DNA of 64,000 nt from Cavenderia fasciculata (GCF_000203815.1 NW_004457729.1:2976674-3040673), one strand, 5' to 3'; positions 10,095 through 22,686 are shown, counted from the stretch's first letter. Translations and numbers: made by a program. Notes: generated from the sequence alone by a model not told the origin.

Positions 10095-13000
10095 TTATTC
10101 TTGGTAACTGGAAACAGCTGGACAAGAACATTGCAAATTTCTATCACCAAATACGTTATCTACTCTACCAACGGATGGCCAGAATTTGGATTCCCTGGTA
10201 GCTTGGGTTGGGTAAGCAGCTTGTTGTCTGGTGTATGGACGGTCCCACTTGTCGCTAGTGATAACCTTTTCAGTGTGTGGAGCATGGACGAGGATGTTGT
10301 TGAGCTTGTCAGCCTTTCCACTTTCAATGTCGGCGATTTCTTGACGAATTGAGATGAGTGCGTCGACGAGACGGTCGAGTTCGTACTTGGACTCTGACTC
10401 TGTTGGCTCAATCATGAGTGTGTTGGTGACGGGCCATGACATTGTGGGTCCGTGGAATCCGTAATCTTGGAGACGCTTGGCAACGTCTTCGGCTTCAATA
10501 CCGGCGGTTTCCTTGAAGGGACGGAGATCAATGATAAACTCGTGGGCGACGAGTCCGTGACTGCCAGTGTAGAGGATCTTGTAGTGATCCTTGAGACGGG
10601 CGGCCATGTAGTTGGCGCTGAGGATAGCAACTTGGGTGGCACGCTTCAAGCCAACACCGTTCATAAGTTGCAAGTATACATATGTGATGGGGAGGATCGA
10701 CGAGCTGCCCCATGGTGCAGCAGAGACGGCGCCAATGCCGTGCTCGCCACCGACGTGCTCCTTGACGACCGAATGGACGGGGAGGAAGGGTGCGAGATGC
10801 GAGGCGACGCAAATGGGGCCCATACCTGGACCACCACCACCATGTGGAATACAGAAGGTCTTGTGCAAGTTCAAGTGACAGACATCGGCACCGATATCAC
10901 CTGGACGACAGAGACCGACTTGTGCATTCATGTTGGCACCGTCCATATAGACTTGACCGCCATAACCGTGGATCATGGCGCACATCTCCTTGGCACCCTC
11001 CTCAAAGACACCGTGGGTCGATGGGTAGGTGATCATGAGTGCAGCGAGGTTGTCCTTGTGCTTTTCGGCCTTGGCACGGAGATCGGCTTGGTCAACATTA
11101 CCAAACTGGTCACATGCAACAACAACTACCTTCATACCAGTCATGACAGCCGAGGCGGGGTTGGTGCCGTGGGCAGAGACGGGGATGAGACAAATGTCAC
11201 GGTGTGATTGGTTGATCGAACGGAGGTACTCACGGATGACCATGAGACCGGCGTACTCTCCTTGGGAGCCAGCGTTTGGTTGGAGAGATGCAGCAGCAAA
11301 GCCGGTAATCTCGCAAAGCGAACGGCTGATCGAGTCAAACATCTCGCGGTATCCGACGGTTTGGTCGGATGGGACGAATGGATGGATCGAGTTGAATTCG
11401 GGCCATGAGACTGGGTACATCTCGGCGGTGGCATTGAGCTTCATGGTGCAGGAGCCGAGTGGAATCATAGCGGTGGTGAGACCGAGATCCTTCTTTTGGA
11501 GACGGTGGATGTAACGGAGAAGTTCGTGTTCGCTGTGGTAACGGTTAAAGACGGGATGGGTGAGGAACTCGGTCTTACGGATAAGGTGTGCGGGGATAGC
11601 AGTCTCCTTTTTGTTGGTGATCAATTCCTTTTCGAGTGACTCTGGTGTAAAGAGGATAGCTTCGGTCTTTTTAGAGACGGCGGCAAATGCTTCAAACAAG
11701 AGTTGGAGGTCACGCAATGTGACGGTTTCATCGAGTGAGATGGAGATGGATTGAGCGCAGACACGACGGACGTTAATCGAACGGTTCTCGAGCTCCTTGA
11801 GGAGAGCTTGGGTACGGTCGCCAGTTACAACCTTGATGGTGTCAAAGTAGTGGTGGTTGGCAATCTCGAATCCGAGACGTTGGAGACCGGCAGCGAGGAT
11901 GACTGTCTTTTTGTGGACGTTGCTGGCAATAGCCTTGACACCGTGTGGACCGTGGTAGACGGCGTACATGGCAGTCATATTGGCGAGGAGAGCTTGGGAA
12001 GTGCAAATGTTGGAAGTAGCCTTTTCACGACGGATGTGTTGCTCACGTGTTTGGAGAGCCATACGGTAGGCCTGTGAACCGGCGCTGTCCTTGGACACAC
12101 CAATGATACGACCGGGCAAGAGACGCGAGTACTTTTGCGAGGTGGAGAAAAAGGCGGCGTGTGGACCACCGAATCCAAGTGGCACACCAAAACGTTGCGA
12201 GTTACCAAGTGCAATATCAGCACCCCATTCACCTGGTGGTGTCAAGAGAGCGAGTGAGAGAAGATCGGTAGCACAGACGACGAGAGCATCATGTTCATGT
12301 GCCTTCTTGGCAAGGTGACGGTAGTCGACGAGCGAACCGTCAGTAGCTGGGTATTGCACCAACACACCGACAACGTCGCCACGAGAGTAGTCAAACTTGT
12401 CACTGTCGGTAACCTCGATACGGATACCCTTTGGCTCGGCACGAAGACGGATAGTGTCGATGGTTTGTGGGTGACACTTGCTGTCGACCAAAAAGGCGAG
12501 TGCCTTTTTGTTCTTGGAGATGTTGACGCACATTGACACGGCTTCAGCGGCGGCGGTGGCCTCATCCAACAAAGATGCGTTGGCCATTGGCAAGCCAGTC
12601 ATGTCGCCAACCATCGTTTGGAAGTTCAAAAGTGATTCGAGACGTCCTTGTGAAATTTCGGCTTGATATGGAGTGTATGGGGTGTACCATCCTGGATTCT
12701 CCAAAATGTTTCTTTGAATTACAAATGGTACTATAGTATTATAATATCCCATACCAATAAATGATCTGAAAATCTAAAAAGAATTTTGAAAATGGAAATG
12801 TCAATGTTAATTAGCAACCAATCAAAAAAAACAAATCAAAATAAAATGAATGATCATTCTGAAGATCGTTCGTCTTTTTGTCTTTTGTCATCGTCATTGT
12901 TTTTAGTTACCTTGTTCTTTTTAGCAACTTCTTTAAGTTCTTGTAATAATTGATGTTCACCCTTGACATGATTACCATCAATGTCGAGTGTACGATTGAG

Positions 13001-13306
13001 ACGGATAGACTTGGGGATGGTAAAGTCGATGAGTTGATCCAATGACTCGACCTTTTGAGAGGATTGCTTAGAGGTGGTGATCTTGGCCAACATTGATTTG
13101 ACTTCATCTTCGTTTGGACCAATATGACGTCTTGGGAAGGTATCCAAGGCAGTGAATACACTCTCGTAGCCACCAACACTCGAGTAGTAACGTGAAAACG
13201 AGCTGGCAACTGGCTTGAATGAAGTGATGGAGGTGGTGGTGATAGACTTGTTTAACAACAAGCTACCAGTGGTAGTTAAAGTTTTTGCGTTGAATAATCT
13301 TTGCAT
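10095..13306 (-). CDS. gcvP: Glycine dehydrogenase (decarboxylating), P-protein of the glycine cleavage system
   Basis: Exons 13306-12911 and 12773-10095, total 1024 residues, close to the usual eukaryotic length. The N-terminus ([10 protein letters not shown], Ser/Thr/Arg-rich, ending near FSRYYSS) is a mitochondrial presequence. Family signatures include [27 protein letters not shown] and [21 protein letters not shown]. The PLP lysine is K770 in HLNLHKTF, followed by the glycine-rich [13 protein letters not shown]. It is a PLP enzyme that decarboxylates glycine and passes the aminomethyl group to lipoyl H-protein. The gene has much more G/C at third positions than its neighbours, as expected for strong expression, which also leaves long open frames on the other strand. 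Confidence 0.97.
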
Positions 13307-14318
13307 TCTTTAATTGGATATATCAACTGTTGTGTATGTTGTTGTACTACTACTTCTATAGAATGATGATGAGCTCTACTCTCTCTTTTTTTTGTGTCGC
13401 TTTCCTAAACAAAAACAACTATCTATCTATCTATCTAACTTATCTAGGTTGATTGCAATCACAACAAACAACAACAAGTTCCTCGGTTTGCGATGTTGTA
13501 GAACAGATAGCACGAAAGAAAGTAACGAGTGAGTTAGAGAGATAGACGTCTTTGCCAAGTTTATTATGGTGGTGAGAGAGTGTGGGGGTGCGATCTTCCG
13601 AGTGAAAAAAGCAAAAAATATAATGAACAACAAATCGACCCCAATGGTGAATCATCAGTTTCATTCCTATTTTGTTCATAAATACGAATCCAAACATACA
13701 GATAATATTAATATTTAAAATGACGATATTACAAACAGATAGATAGTATTGTATAGTATATCTACTACTAATATTCTGTAGAACTGATCCAATGAGGATT
13801 GATTTACAAGAGATGAATTAAAAGTATGACAACAACAACAATGTCAGAGACAATTAATTATCGCCACATGTGCAAGGAGGAGTATAAATATTTGATTCTC
13901 TCTGTTGTAGGTGTAATATCCATAGTATAATGATAAATAAATAAGAACAAAATGATAAAGGGTCAATAATATATTTCCATCTAAGAAGAAGAACCCATAC
14001 CCAAGTCGATCTTCATCAATTAATAAGCTCGTAATAAAATACTAGTATTATTAAATTTAATTCAATTGGTTGGCATCCATTTTTAATTAATATTTAATTT
14101 TGGGTGATGAGTCAGCTCACGGAGCAAGTCCAGTTTGATGGGTGTTGAACGAATGCAACTCGAGTATTAATAATTCACAGAAAGCAAGCAATACAAAGAG
14201 AGAGAGAGAGAGCTAGAGATATACTTTTTAAAGATATATTAATACCATCATAGTAGCATTACCAAAGACAAAGAGGAAGAAGAAGGGGGTTAATTAAGGT
14301 TATATAAAGTTCTAATGA
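13307..14318. other. Divergent intergenic region, gcvP / site-2 protease
   Basis: About 1 kb between two divergent starts. It holds a short ATCT run (13423-13440), a GA-dinucleotide run near 14198-14211 and otherwise mixed AT-rich sequence. Small open frames at 13427-13697 on the minus strand show no family and lie in the likely gcvP promoter. No RNA gene recognised. Confidence 0.4.
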
Positions 14319-16021
14319 ATGAACCCTATTCTATCTATTATATTGAAAATAACAATCGTATGGATTGTATGCTTTGTTATTCTTAAGTTATTAGAGGTTG
14401 GTATCAATATATATATCCCTAAGATCATTCTACTTGGCTTATCATAATCGTTATACTCATTTCTTTACCTTTTTTTGTTTAGATTAAATATGGACAAAGA
14501 TTTGTAACAATTCTTCATTCTAGATCGATACACATTCAATTATTTACGCTTACATGGTATACAACACTTTTCAACAATCCTCTAAAGAGGTTGACGCAGA
14601 GATTCGAACGATTTTGGGAGCTATGGTTTCGAGTGGGCAATGTCGTTGTCATTGCTCTACTGCCAATCACCTATCTATCTCTTGTATATAACTTGTATAT
14701 TCTCCTTTCACAACGATCTACCGACAATGTAGTCATCACACCCATTCTGCCTGGAGTCAACTTTCCATCACACCATCTTATTTATCTTATCGGAGCATTT
14801 GTCGTCAGTGCAATCTTTCATGAATTTGGTCATGCAATGTCATGTCTTCAGTATGTACAAAGAAAGTAGTAGTAGTAATACTTACTTTATTGTTATTCTA
14901 ACTTCTTCTTTATCTTTTTCTCTTTTTGTTTAGATTAAAAAATAGAATTAATAATATTGGACTTTACATATTCTTTGTTATACCTGGAGCCTATGTAGAT
15001 GTCAATTTGGATGATCTATACCGAACACCTTTTTGGAATCAATTAAAGATTTATACGGCCGGTGTATGGCATAACCTTGTGTTGGCACTATTCGTGTCAT
15101 TTATTGTATTACCATCACTACCTTTGCTCGTGTCTCCCATCTACCGATACTCTGACACTGAGCTCTATGTTACCAACGTTGCTTTGACATCACCACTGTC
15201 AAACAAAATTTTCCCAGGCGACCACATCATCTCTATCAACGACTGTCCCGTTACCAATCAACACGATTACATTCAATGTATCTACAAGGTGATAGACACT
15301 AAAGAACAATATTGTCTACGACATGATATTCATAGTTGTATAAATGAAACTTTAAATGTAAGAAAAGAATATCAAACAATATCGATCCTATCTTGCTCTA
15401 AACTAACCAACCTATTCCATCCATTGAATCATTTTTAGATTAGAGAATGTTTAAAAAATGATAAATTAACTTTAATTAAAAAATGTACAACTACATGCGA
15501 TCAACCACAATATGATTGTACTGAAATCTATGACTACAATTATTATATATTTAAAATTACAGTTCAAAGTATTGGTTATAATAGACCTGAAGAATTAACA
15601 TTTTTGGGTACTCCAGAAGAACTTTGGAATTCTTGTAAGTGAAACCTCTTATCAAATGCAAATGATTTAAAACTAATAATTATATATATATATTTTTTTT
15701 GTAGATTCAACAAATAATTATATATCTAGGTTTGAATCATTAAGATCTAAAGATATACCTTTTATATTATATACTATATTAAATTTTGTATCAGCCATTT
15801 CATTGGGGTTGGGTGCAATGAATGTTCTTCCAATTCGATTTATGGATGGACAACACATTGTAGATGCATTGGTAATGACTTTTCTTAGATCACGATCACT
15901 CGAAAGAGAAGATGAGGATCGAATATTTGAAAAATCAACTAAAATTATTGGAACAGTTACAACTATTCTACTTTTAGTTAATATAATAATTGCAACTTAT
16001 TATATTTTTGAAGGATTATAA
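14319..16021 (+). CDS. MBTPS2: Site-2 protease (intramembrane zinc metalloprotease, M50)
   Basis: Five exons: 14319-14396, 14483-14850, 14934-15357, 15439-15634, 15705-16021; phases agree and give 460 residues. Hydrophobic segments surround the zinc motif HEFGH (H139-H143, in AIFHEFGHAMSC). Then come the S2P hallmarks PGAYVDV and AGVWHNLVLAL, a PDZ-like loop with NDCPVTNQHDYI, and the third zinc ligand in NVLPIRFMDGQ (D403). S2P cleaves membrane-bound transcription factors after a first lumenal cut. The Ser-rich loop of the human enzyme is absent. The first donor is GTTGGT, less usual than the GTATGT/GTAAGT of the others, so the start exon (hydrophobic, MNPILSIILK) is slightly less sure. Confidence 0.92.
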
Positions 16022-16131
16022 AAATAATGCAAAACAAAAACAAATAATAAATAATTAATCCAATAAATAAAATAAAAAATAATTATAATATACAACAATC
16101 CACAAATCAACTTTTCTTTTGATTCTATTTA

Positions 16132-17907
16132 TTAAAAATAAAAGGTTGTTAGACCAATTGGTAAGGAATAAGTTAAATATATATTCTCTTGTACAAGGTT
16201 TAATTGTAAATTCATTATGGTTGAACATGAATTGACAACTACTACATGATAACTATTACCATCACTATTGGAATAGGCTATACTGTTGATACATGATGAT
16301 GATGGTTGTTGTGAGTTATTAATGATTTCGCTGTCAATTCTAAAACATGGTTGTGAAATGAATTTGTTGTAATGTGCAGTTCCATAGTATTCCACATTGT
16401 ATTCGATCGATTGATAGGTTGATTCATCGACTGTTATGAAACCTCTACAATTTAAACATCCGTGATTGGTTGGACCACTTTGAGTATTTAAAGCAAAGTT
16501 CCATTGGAGCATTGAACTTGCCCAATTGGTCATTGCACCGATATAAAGATTATCAGATGCCCAAACAAGATTGTCTGAAAAGTTGGGTGCCCATGCCCCA
16601 CCACTACACTCGGTCATGTGAATCTCCTTTTCAGGGAACTTGGTATACACCACCGATTGATTAGAAACGTCACCTTGGTAACAGTGGAATGCTGTAGCAC
16701 CTACATATGGGTATGCATCCTCATCGCTTAAAATGTCGAGTGGATACTCTGGATCGATCCAATTATGATCGTAGATGAATATCTCTGTTGAAAGATTAGC
16801 TGCTTTCAACTTGGGACCCAATAATTTAACTAGTGATGTTTCCACCTGACTAGTAACCAACATTCCTGGATATGTCATTGGTTGAAACAATGGTTCATTT
16901 TGAATTGTAATTGCATAAATATCTATTCCTTGTTCTTCTTTATACAATGTTATAAATTTAGTTATAAAGTCTGTATATACATCATACTATAAATAAATAA
17001 ATGAATATTAATATCAAAAAAATATGATTTGTTTTGTTTTGTAAATTATTATTTACTTACCATGTTTAAATTTAAAGTACCATAATCAAGACTATCGGAT
17101 GATTTCATCCATGTTGGAGCAGACCATGGAGTGTAGATTAATCGAATGTTTGGATTGAATTGTTGGATTGTTTTGATGATTGGAATGGTGTAGAGTAGAT
17201 CAATGTTGATTGACAAATGATCGAGTGCAGTGTCACCGACGACATCGTCATAGGTATAATTGTACAATGAGAAATCACATGAACTAGCAGGTACTCGAAG
17301 CATTGAAATACCTATTCCTTCATTTGGATCAAATAATGATTTCAAAACATCCATACCAAACGTTTCATTTGTCTTTAACATCTCTGAAAACAAGTATGCC
17401 GATGATTGTGTTAGTGCTCCTCCATATCCATATACTCTCTAAAATTTAAACAAACGATTAAATATTAATATTTGTTATCAAATAGACTATATCTAACATC
17501 ATTCATTCATTCATTCATTGTTTCAAACTTACTTGATATTGATTAGAAGTATCTACATTGATAGTAACATCTACTTGATTCATACTCGATGATGATGATC
17601 GTTCCTTTGACACTGATGATTCAAAAGGAATATCAGATTGTCTCTCAAATAAAATAGATTGATCCAATGTTGTTACCCATACTTGAGATGATGTTGGTGG
17701 TTGCTGTACAGAAGCAGATACTACTATAGTCGTCGTCGATTGATCAAACAACAAAGATAATAATACAAACTGAGAAAGAATGCAGACAAGTATAACCTGA
17801 CTGTGAAGAATCAATATGAAAATGAAGTAAGTAAGTAAATAAGTATAGATATGATATGGAGAGATGTACCAACTACACACCCACTCTGTGATCACATACA
17901 CTTTCAT
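16132..17907 (-). CDS. Secreted GH30 glycosidase, glucosylceramidase-like
   Basis: Exons proposed: 17907-17900 (8 bases), 17800-17533, 17438-17061, 16986-16132; total about 502 residues. Removing the 99-base first intron creates a good signal peptide (MKVQVILVCILSQFVLLSLLF); reading through would instead place a Trp/Tyr-rich stretch there. The GH30 barrel starts with VYGYGGALTQS. The acid/base is E249 in TIQNEP and the nucleophile E344 in IHMTECSGG. YTPWSAPTWMK is also typical of lysosomal glucocerebrosidase relatives. It would cleave beta-glucosides such as glucosylceramide in lysosomes or outside the cell. Substrate is inferred from family only. Confidence 0.9.
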
Positions 17908-18073
17908 CTTGGGTTGCTACTTGTTGTTGAGTTTATATTATAGGTTCACTATGTTAAAACGAGCCATGTCCAAAAGTATCTATTAATTTCGACCAACCAA
18001 CAAATGAAGATTGGTGAACTAAATAATTATTATTTTTGATTTAAAAGTAATTATGCATACTTTCCCATTGCAG

Positions 18074-18402
18074 CACCTTTTGCATTCAGAACACATGGAT
18101 CAAGCCATGACTTTGTTTTCAAGTTGACCGATGTCAAAATGATTGAACATGCCAGAAAGGTTTTAAAAGATCAAGAAGTCCATGTCATGGGAAGAATCAG
18201 AAAGTCTCAAACAGACTATAATCCCCATTTCTCTTTCCATCTTGACCCAAATACCATTACCTTTTTCAGCATGGCCATTGAAGTATGTGATGCTACTCTT
18301 ACCTATACTGAAGAGAATCTCGATGAAGCTTGTGGTGCTTTCCTTCCAGGTTGTTTCTATTGTCCATGGTCATCTAAATTGACCAGAGAAGTCAAACTAT
18401 AA
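18074..18402 (+). pseudogene. BP74 N-terminal-domain fragment lacking a start/signal exon
   Basis: An open segment preceded by a good acceptor (TTTCCCATTGCAG) encodes a single complete-looking domain: HDFVFKLTD, HARKVLKD, HVMGRIRKS, FSFHLDPNTITFF, MAIEVCDA, GAFLPG, CPWSSKLTREV, then stop. This matches the N-terminal domain seen in BP74-type secreted proteins, recalled from memory. Members usually start with a signal peptide encoded in a separate first exon. The 166 bases between here and the divergent GH30 start hold no such exon; only MLKRAMSK (17951-17975) could splice in phase, without a signal. So this is either a gene that lost its first exon or one that now makes a cytosolic product. 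Confidence 0.6.
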
Positions 18403-18475
18403 ACCAACCATAAATTAATCATTAAATAAATACACCAACAATGGTACCTTTAAAAAATAAAACTTTATTACTAGA

Positions 18476-18814
18476 GCTTCTGGATCATCTGCCCAACCAA
18501 CATCTGACTCAACCACAGCCACATCTGGTTCAAACTCTGGCCAAACCTTTGCTTCTGGATCAGCAGCTCAACCAACATCTGGTTCAATCACTGCCACCTC
18601 TGCTTGATTCAGAGGATTGGTACACCAAAACTAGTAGTTATAAACCCAACACCACAATACTGTGTTGAATATTTCTTGAAATCATCAAATCAAGATTATT
18701 ATTATTCTCCTTTTAACCCTCTTTATCCTGGTAGGTGATCAACTTATTTGGTTCTCTTCACAATAAAACATTTCAATTTTAGAACTTTCTAAAGCAAAAT
18801 CTCTCTCGCTGTGA
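18476..18814 (+). pseudogene. Relic exons: Ser/Thr/Gly tail and an unrecognised C-terminal piece
   Basis: 18476-18607 follows a possible acceptor and reads Ser/Thr/Gly-rich (ASGSSAQPTSDSTTATSG, later FASGSAAQPTSGS), then stops; it resembles the tail of the GH25 protein 1.5 kb downstream. 18613-18730 is open after an AG and reads RIGTPKLVVINPTPQYC and VEYFLKSSNQDYYY, ending at a GTAGGT donor; 18783-18814 could follow it in phase (ELSKAKSLSL, stop). I do not recognise the second part. There is no complete gene; these look like leftovers of one or two secreted-protein genes, but a real short gene is not excluded. Confidence 0.35.
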
Positions 18815-19178
18815 GGTAGGTATTGTATTCGGACAAGTATTCTCCTTTTTTCCTTTTTATCTTTAAACATTAACAATTATAAATTTTATTCGAGCCATTA
18901 TAGCATGATCATGCACTACTAAATAGGGAGTTCTCGATTTGTTTAGAGGTCATATCCGACATTGGACTAAGCATAAATTAAGTTTATCGACCTATGCTTT
19001 AATTTAACGATATGATTCGTCTGGTATTCTCGAAAAAAAGAAATATCCGCAGTAAATTTCTTCGCATTTTCCTCAGATCCTTAAGCGATGTCCTAACCGA
19101 TTGTTACTTATGCAACTGTTGTTTATATTTTAAAAATCATCATTTAGATATCTAAATTTAATATATAATTATATAACA
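18815..19178. other. Intergenic region upstream of the GH25 gene
   Basis: 364 bases. The left 300 bases are of more mixed composition than most spacers here; the last 60 are AT-rich. No open frame, tRNA or other RNA was recognised. Confidence 0.4.
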
Positions 19179-20744
19179 ATGTTCAAAGTTATTATCTTTG
19201 CTCTAGTTGTAGCACTTTCCATTTCATCGGTTGTCAACGCAGGCAAAGCTATCGATGTTGATGCCGATACATCTGGCTCCATCTCATCATCACAATACAG
19301 TTGTTTAGCTCAACAAAATCAAAAGATTATCATCCAAGCTTGGTCTGGTGGTTATGGTTTAAATAACAATTGTATGTATCCCATCGCTTTGGATGATCGC
19401 ACACACACCCACTTTACAAAAAAGCGTGTGTCGTGATATGTGATATATTGTTCCTCATTGTCATTATGCGATAACTAATCATTACTCTTCTTCATCTTCT
19501 TTTGATCACATTTTAATCTAATAGTGGCTTCTGCTTACAAGAGTGCCACTGCTGCTGGTTTATCAGTCGATATTGTAAGTTGGCTTAAAAATTAAATAAC
19601 CACTAATATTTGTTTGTTTATAAACCTATATTAACAATCTTTTTATTTCATTTTTGATTTATAGTATGCCTTTTTATGTAATCAATGTGGTGGCAATAAT
19701 CCAGTATCTGGTGCTATCAAGTCATTGGTATCTTATTGTCAATCTAATGGTGTCAGTTTTGGTACACTTTGGATTGATGTCGAACAATGTCAAGGATGTT
19801 GGGGAAGTGTTTCAGCCAACGCTCAATTTGTTGTTCAAGCTGTTCAAGCTGCTGCTTCTTTGGGTGTTCGTGTCGGTGTTTACTCCTCACTCGGTGAATG
19901 GAGTCAAACCGTCGGTACATTGGATCAATTGTCAGCCTACCCACAATGGTATGCTCACTATGACAACAACCCTTCTTTCAGCGACACCCAATTCTACTCT
20001 TATGGTGGTTGGTCAAACCCACAAATGAAGCAATACGCCGGTAACACCAACCAATGTGGTGTCTCTGTTGATTTGGATTATTTCGGTGCCTCTACTACTA
20101 CCGGTACCACTGATTCTACCTCTGCCACTACATCTGGCTCAACCTCTGCTACCTCTGGTACCTCTGGATCAACCTCTGGCACATCTGCCTCTGGTTCAAC
20201 CTCTGCTACCTCTGGTTCTACCACCAACTCTGGATCGACCTCTGCCACTGGCTCTGGTTCAACCACCAACTCTGGCTCTACCTCTGCCACTGGATCTGGT
20301 TCAACCACCAACTCTGGTTCAACCTCTGCCACCTCTGCCACCTCGGCCTCTGGCTCAACCTCGGCCTCTGGCTCAACCTCTGCCTCTGGCTCAACCTCAG
20401 CCTCTGGTTCAACCTCTGCCACCTCTGCCACCTCTTCCACCTCTGCCACTGGCTCTGGATCTGGATCTTCAAGCACCAACTCAACCTCATCTGGTTCAGG
20501 CACAGGCTCAACTTCATCTGGCGACTCTGGTTCCGGTCGTCCATCCACCTCTGGTTCTGGATCAGGTACCTCTGGATCTGGCTCTGGATCAGGTTCTGGT
20601 ACCTCTGGTGACTCTGGTTCCGGTCGTCCATCCACCACCTCTGGTTCTGGTTCAACCTCATCTGGCTCAGGTTCAGGTTCAGGTTCAGGTTCTTCATCCG
20701 GAGACTCTGGTTCTGGTCGTCCATCCCAAGCACCAGGATTCTAA
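19179..20744 (+). CDS. GH25 lysozyme-like secreted protein, counting-factor (CF45/CF50) type
   Basis: Exons 19179-19371, 19525-19574, 19665-20744 give 440 residues. A signal peptide (MFKVIIFALVVALSISSVVNA) is followed by GKAIDVDA and a GH25 barrel: KIIIQAWSGGYGL, DIYAFLCNQCGG and the catalytic-type DxE in LWIDVEQC, then GVYSSLGEW and a closing CGVSVDLDYFG. From about residue 225 the tail is ~215 residues of Ser, Thr, Gly and Ala, with GDSGSGRPS three times near the end. In Dictyostelium the secreted counting factors CF45-1 and CF50 have this build (lysozyme-like plus Ser/Gly region) and limit group size; others in the family digest bacteria. Which role applies cannot be told. Confidence 0.88.
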
Positions 20745-20757
20745 ATGATAATCCATC

Positions 20758-20813
<56 letters not shown>
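20758..20813. repeat. (ATCA)n microsatellite
   Basis: About 13 near-perfect ATCA units directly after the GH25 stop codon, probably in its 3' UTR. A (TTTA)n run follows at 20882-20907, next to the stop of the Cys-rich gene. Confidence 0.9.
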
Positions 20814-20814
<1 letters not shown>

Positions 20815-20904
20815 AAAACAAAGTTGTAATATTACAACAATATTAATATTAAAAACCAATTCTTTTTTTTTTCAATGTTTCTATTTATTTATTTATTTAT
20901 TTAT

Positions 20905-22452
20905 TTATATGATTAGAATATTTAATAATGCCATTGATAATAATAACAGTGATGATGATATTGCTAATTGTACTGGTAATCTAACAGACAACGAAGAATC
21001 TAAACTTGGTGTATGATCATCATCGGAAAAGGTTATTTGTTTGGTAGTATTGGAGTATAAACCAAATGGTGGAATAAATAGAGTATTGAATTGACTACAA
21101 ACTCTATTTCGAGAACCCAAGTCAAAACATTTAGAATAGTCTCCACTTTGATAGACATCATGAATGGCATAGTCACATTTAGACATCTTGTCACAAAGGT
21201 ATTTACCACATTGTTGATTGGCACATGTTGTACTAGGCCATGGATTATCTGAATCTTGACAACGACTAAATGACATACATTGGTAGTATGTAAATATCGC
21301 TCCAATACACTGTGGTGATGAATCTATAATTGGTTGACATATTCCCATCCCATTCTTGTATGGTCCACACATACACAATTCTACACCTTCAATGCAATCC
21401 GTGTCACCACTACACAAAGTAGTAGCAGTACCATTACTTTTAGAATATTTTTCACAATGTCCTTTAATACACTAAATATAAAGAAAGTAAAAGAAATTGA
21501 TTAGAGGTTGTTAAAGGGTTATTAATATTAATATTATTGATAAATACAGCTAAACCAATTGAACATTGATCATAATGATTACAAGGCTGATTCAACTTGG
21601 ACGAGAATTTTAATTGACATGAATGGAATTGAGTGTCTGATTTCTTGACACATGAAAGGTGTGGTAGACATTGACCAATTAATAATTGATCGATCGTATT
21701 GGCTATAGGGTTACTAATTTGATCGTAGGTTTTACTATTGTAGGCTGGATCACATGCTTCACCTTCTCTTCCTTTGTTTCTACATTGGAATGATCTAACG
21801 TCACAATAGTCTGATGGTGGGCACTCTGAATTCTTTAAACAACTAGATTCATTATCACTTGTCAGTAGTTTCTGGCATTTCCCAGGTCCCTCTCCAGATG
21901 AGGTACATTGTGTTTTTAGACATTGACTGTTATCGCTACATGATAATCCTGTTTGTCCAGTTACACAAACTCCATTACTACATCTTCCAGATGTATTACA
22001 TATGGGAGCACCAATACATTTCATAGATCCACCACCACATTGAGCATCAACCAAACAAGTTTCACCAAGTGTCAACGTATGGTATCCATAACATTCACCA
22101 TTATAACAAGTCATTCCACCACCACAATCTTTTCCACATTTAGATCCTTCATCTCTCTTGTCCATACATCTATACTCCATTTCATCCATATTCAAAATAC
22201 ATTCTTGTGAAAAAACACATGGAATTCTTTTTTTAGAAATTAAAAATAATTTAATATTTTTTTCAAAATCTTTTTTTGGAATATCTATCTATCTTTAGAT
22301 TACATTACATACCCATTATTACAAATCTGTCCATTATAAGAACATTTTTGATTAGGTCTACAATTAGACTCTACTACTATACAAACTTTAAATAAAATAA
22401 AAAATAATAATACTAATATATGTATATTGTGAGGTGGTCGTAGTTTATTCAT
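20905..22452 (-). CDS. Cys-rich secreted/GPI-type surface protein A (tandem pair)
   Basis: Exons 22452-22313, 22226-21548, 21471-20905; 461 residues. It has a signal peptide (IHILVLLFFILFKVCIVV), then dozens of Cys in short spacings (SKCGKDCGGGMTCYNGEC, CPPSDYCDVRSFQC, GREGEACDP, IGQCLPHLSCV, QCGKYLCDKMSKCDY). The C-terminus is hydrophobic (LAISSSLLLLSMALLNILII) without a basic tail, as in GPI-anchored proteins. I do not recognise the family; the Cys pattern recalls EGF-like or protozoan surface-antigen repeats. Protein B, 234 bases away on the same strand, shares the whole layout and both intron phases (2 and 0), so they are tandem duplicates. A cell-surface role is inferred. Confidence 0.8.
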
Positions 22453-22686
22453 TAATTAAATATGATATTTGTAAAAATTACATTTGTTACACTATTCTAT
22501 TGAAAGGAGATCATGATAAAAAGATTTCTTTTTGTTGAGTGAGTCTCGAGACTATGAAATATTTGATGTTGTTTGTTATTATAAAATTTGGTTTGGTTGA
22601 TTTTTAGAAAACTATTTTTAAAACTATTTTTTTTGACCAATCAAAATTGAAATGGGATCTATCTTTTTTGAGGTAGTTGACACCGA

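Noticed and set aside
10452-11207. 251-codon + strand open frame, and many others antisense to gcvP
   Set aside because: They lie opposite a strongly conserved enzyme gene whose G/C-rich third positions remove stops on the other strand; no domain seen.
14105-14130. TGATGAGTCAGCTCACGG, hammerhead-ribozyme-like
   Set aside because: Lacks the leading C of CUGAUGA and the GAAA segment needed for the core.
20056-20748. Leu/Pro-rich and acidic frames over the GH25 tail
   Set aside because: Shadow frames of the Ser/Thr/Gly repeat codons.
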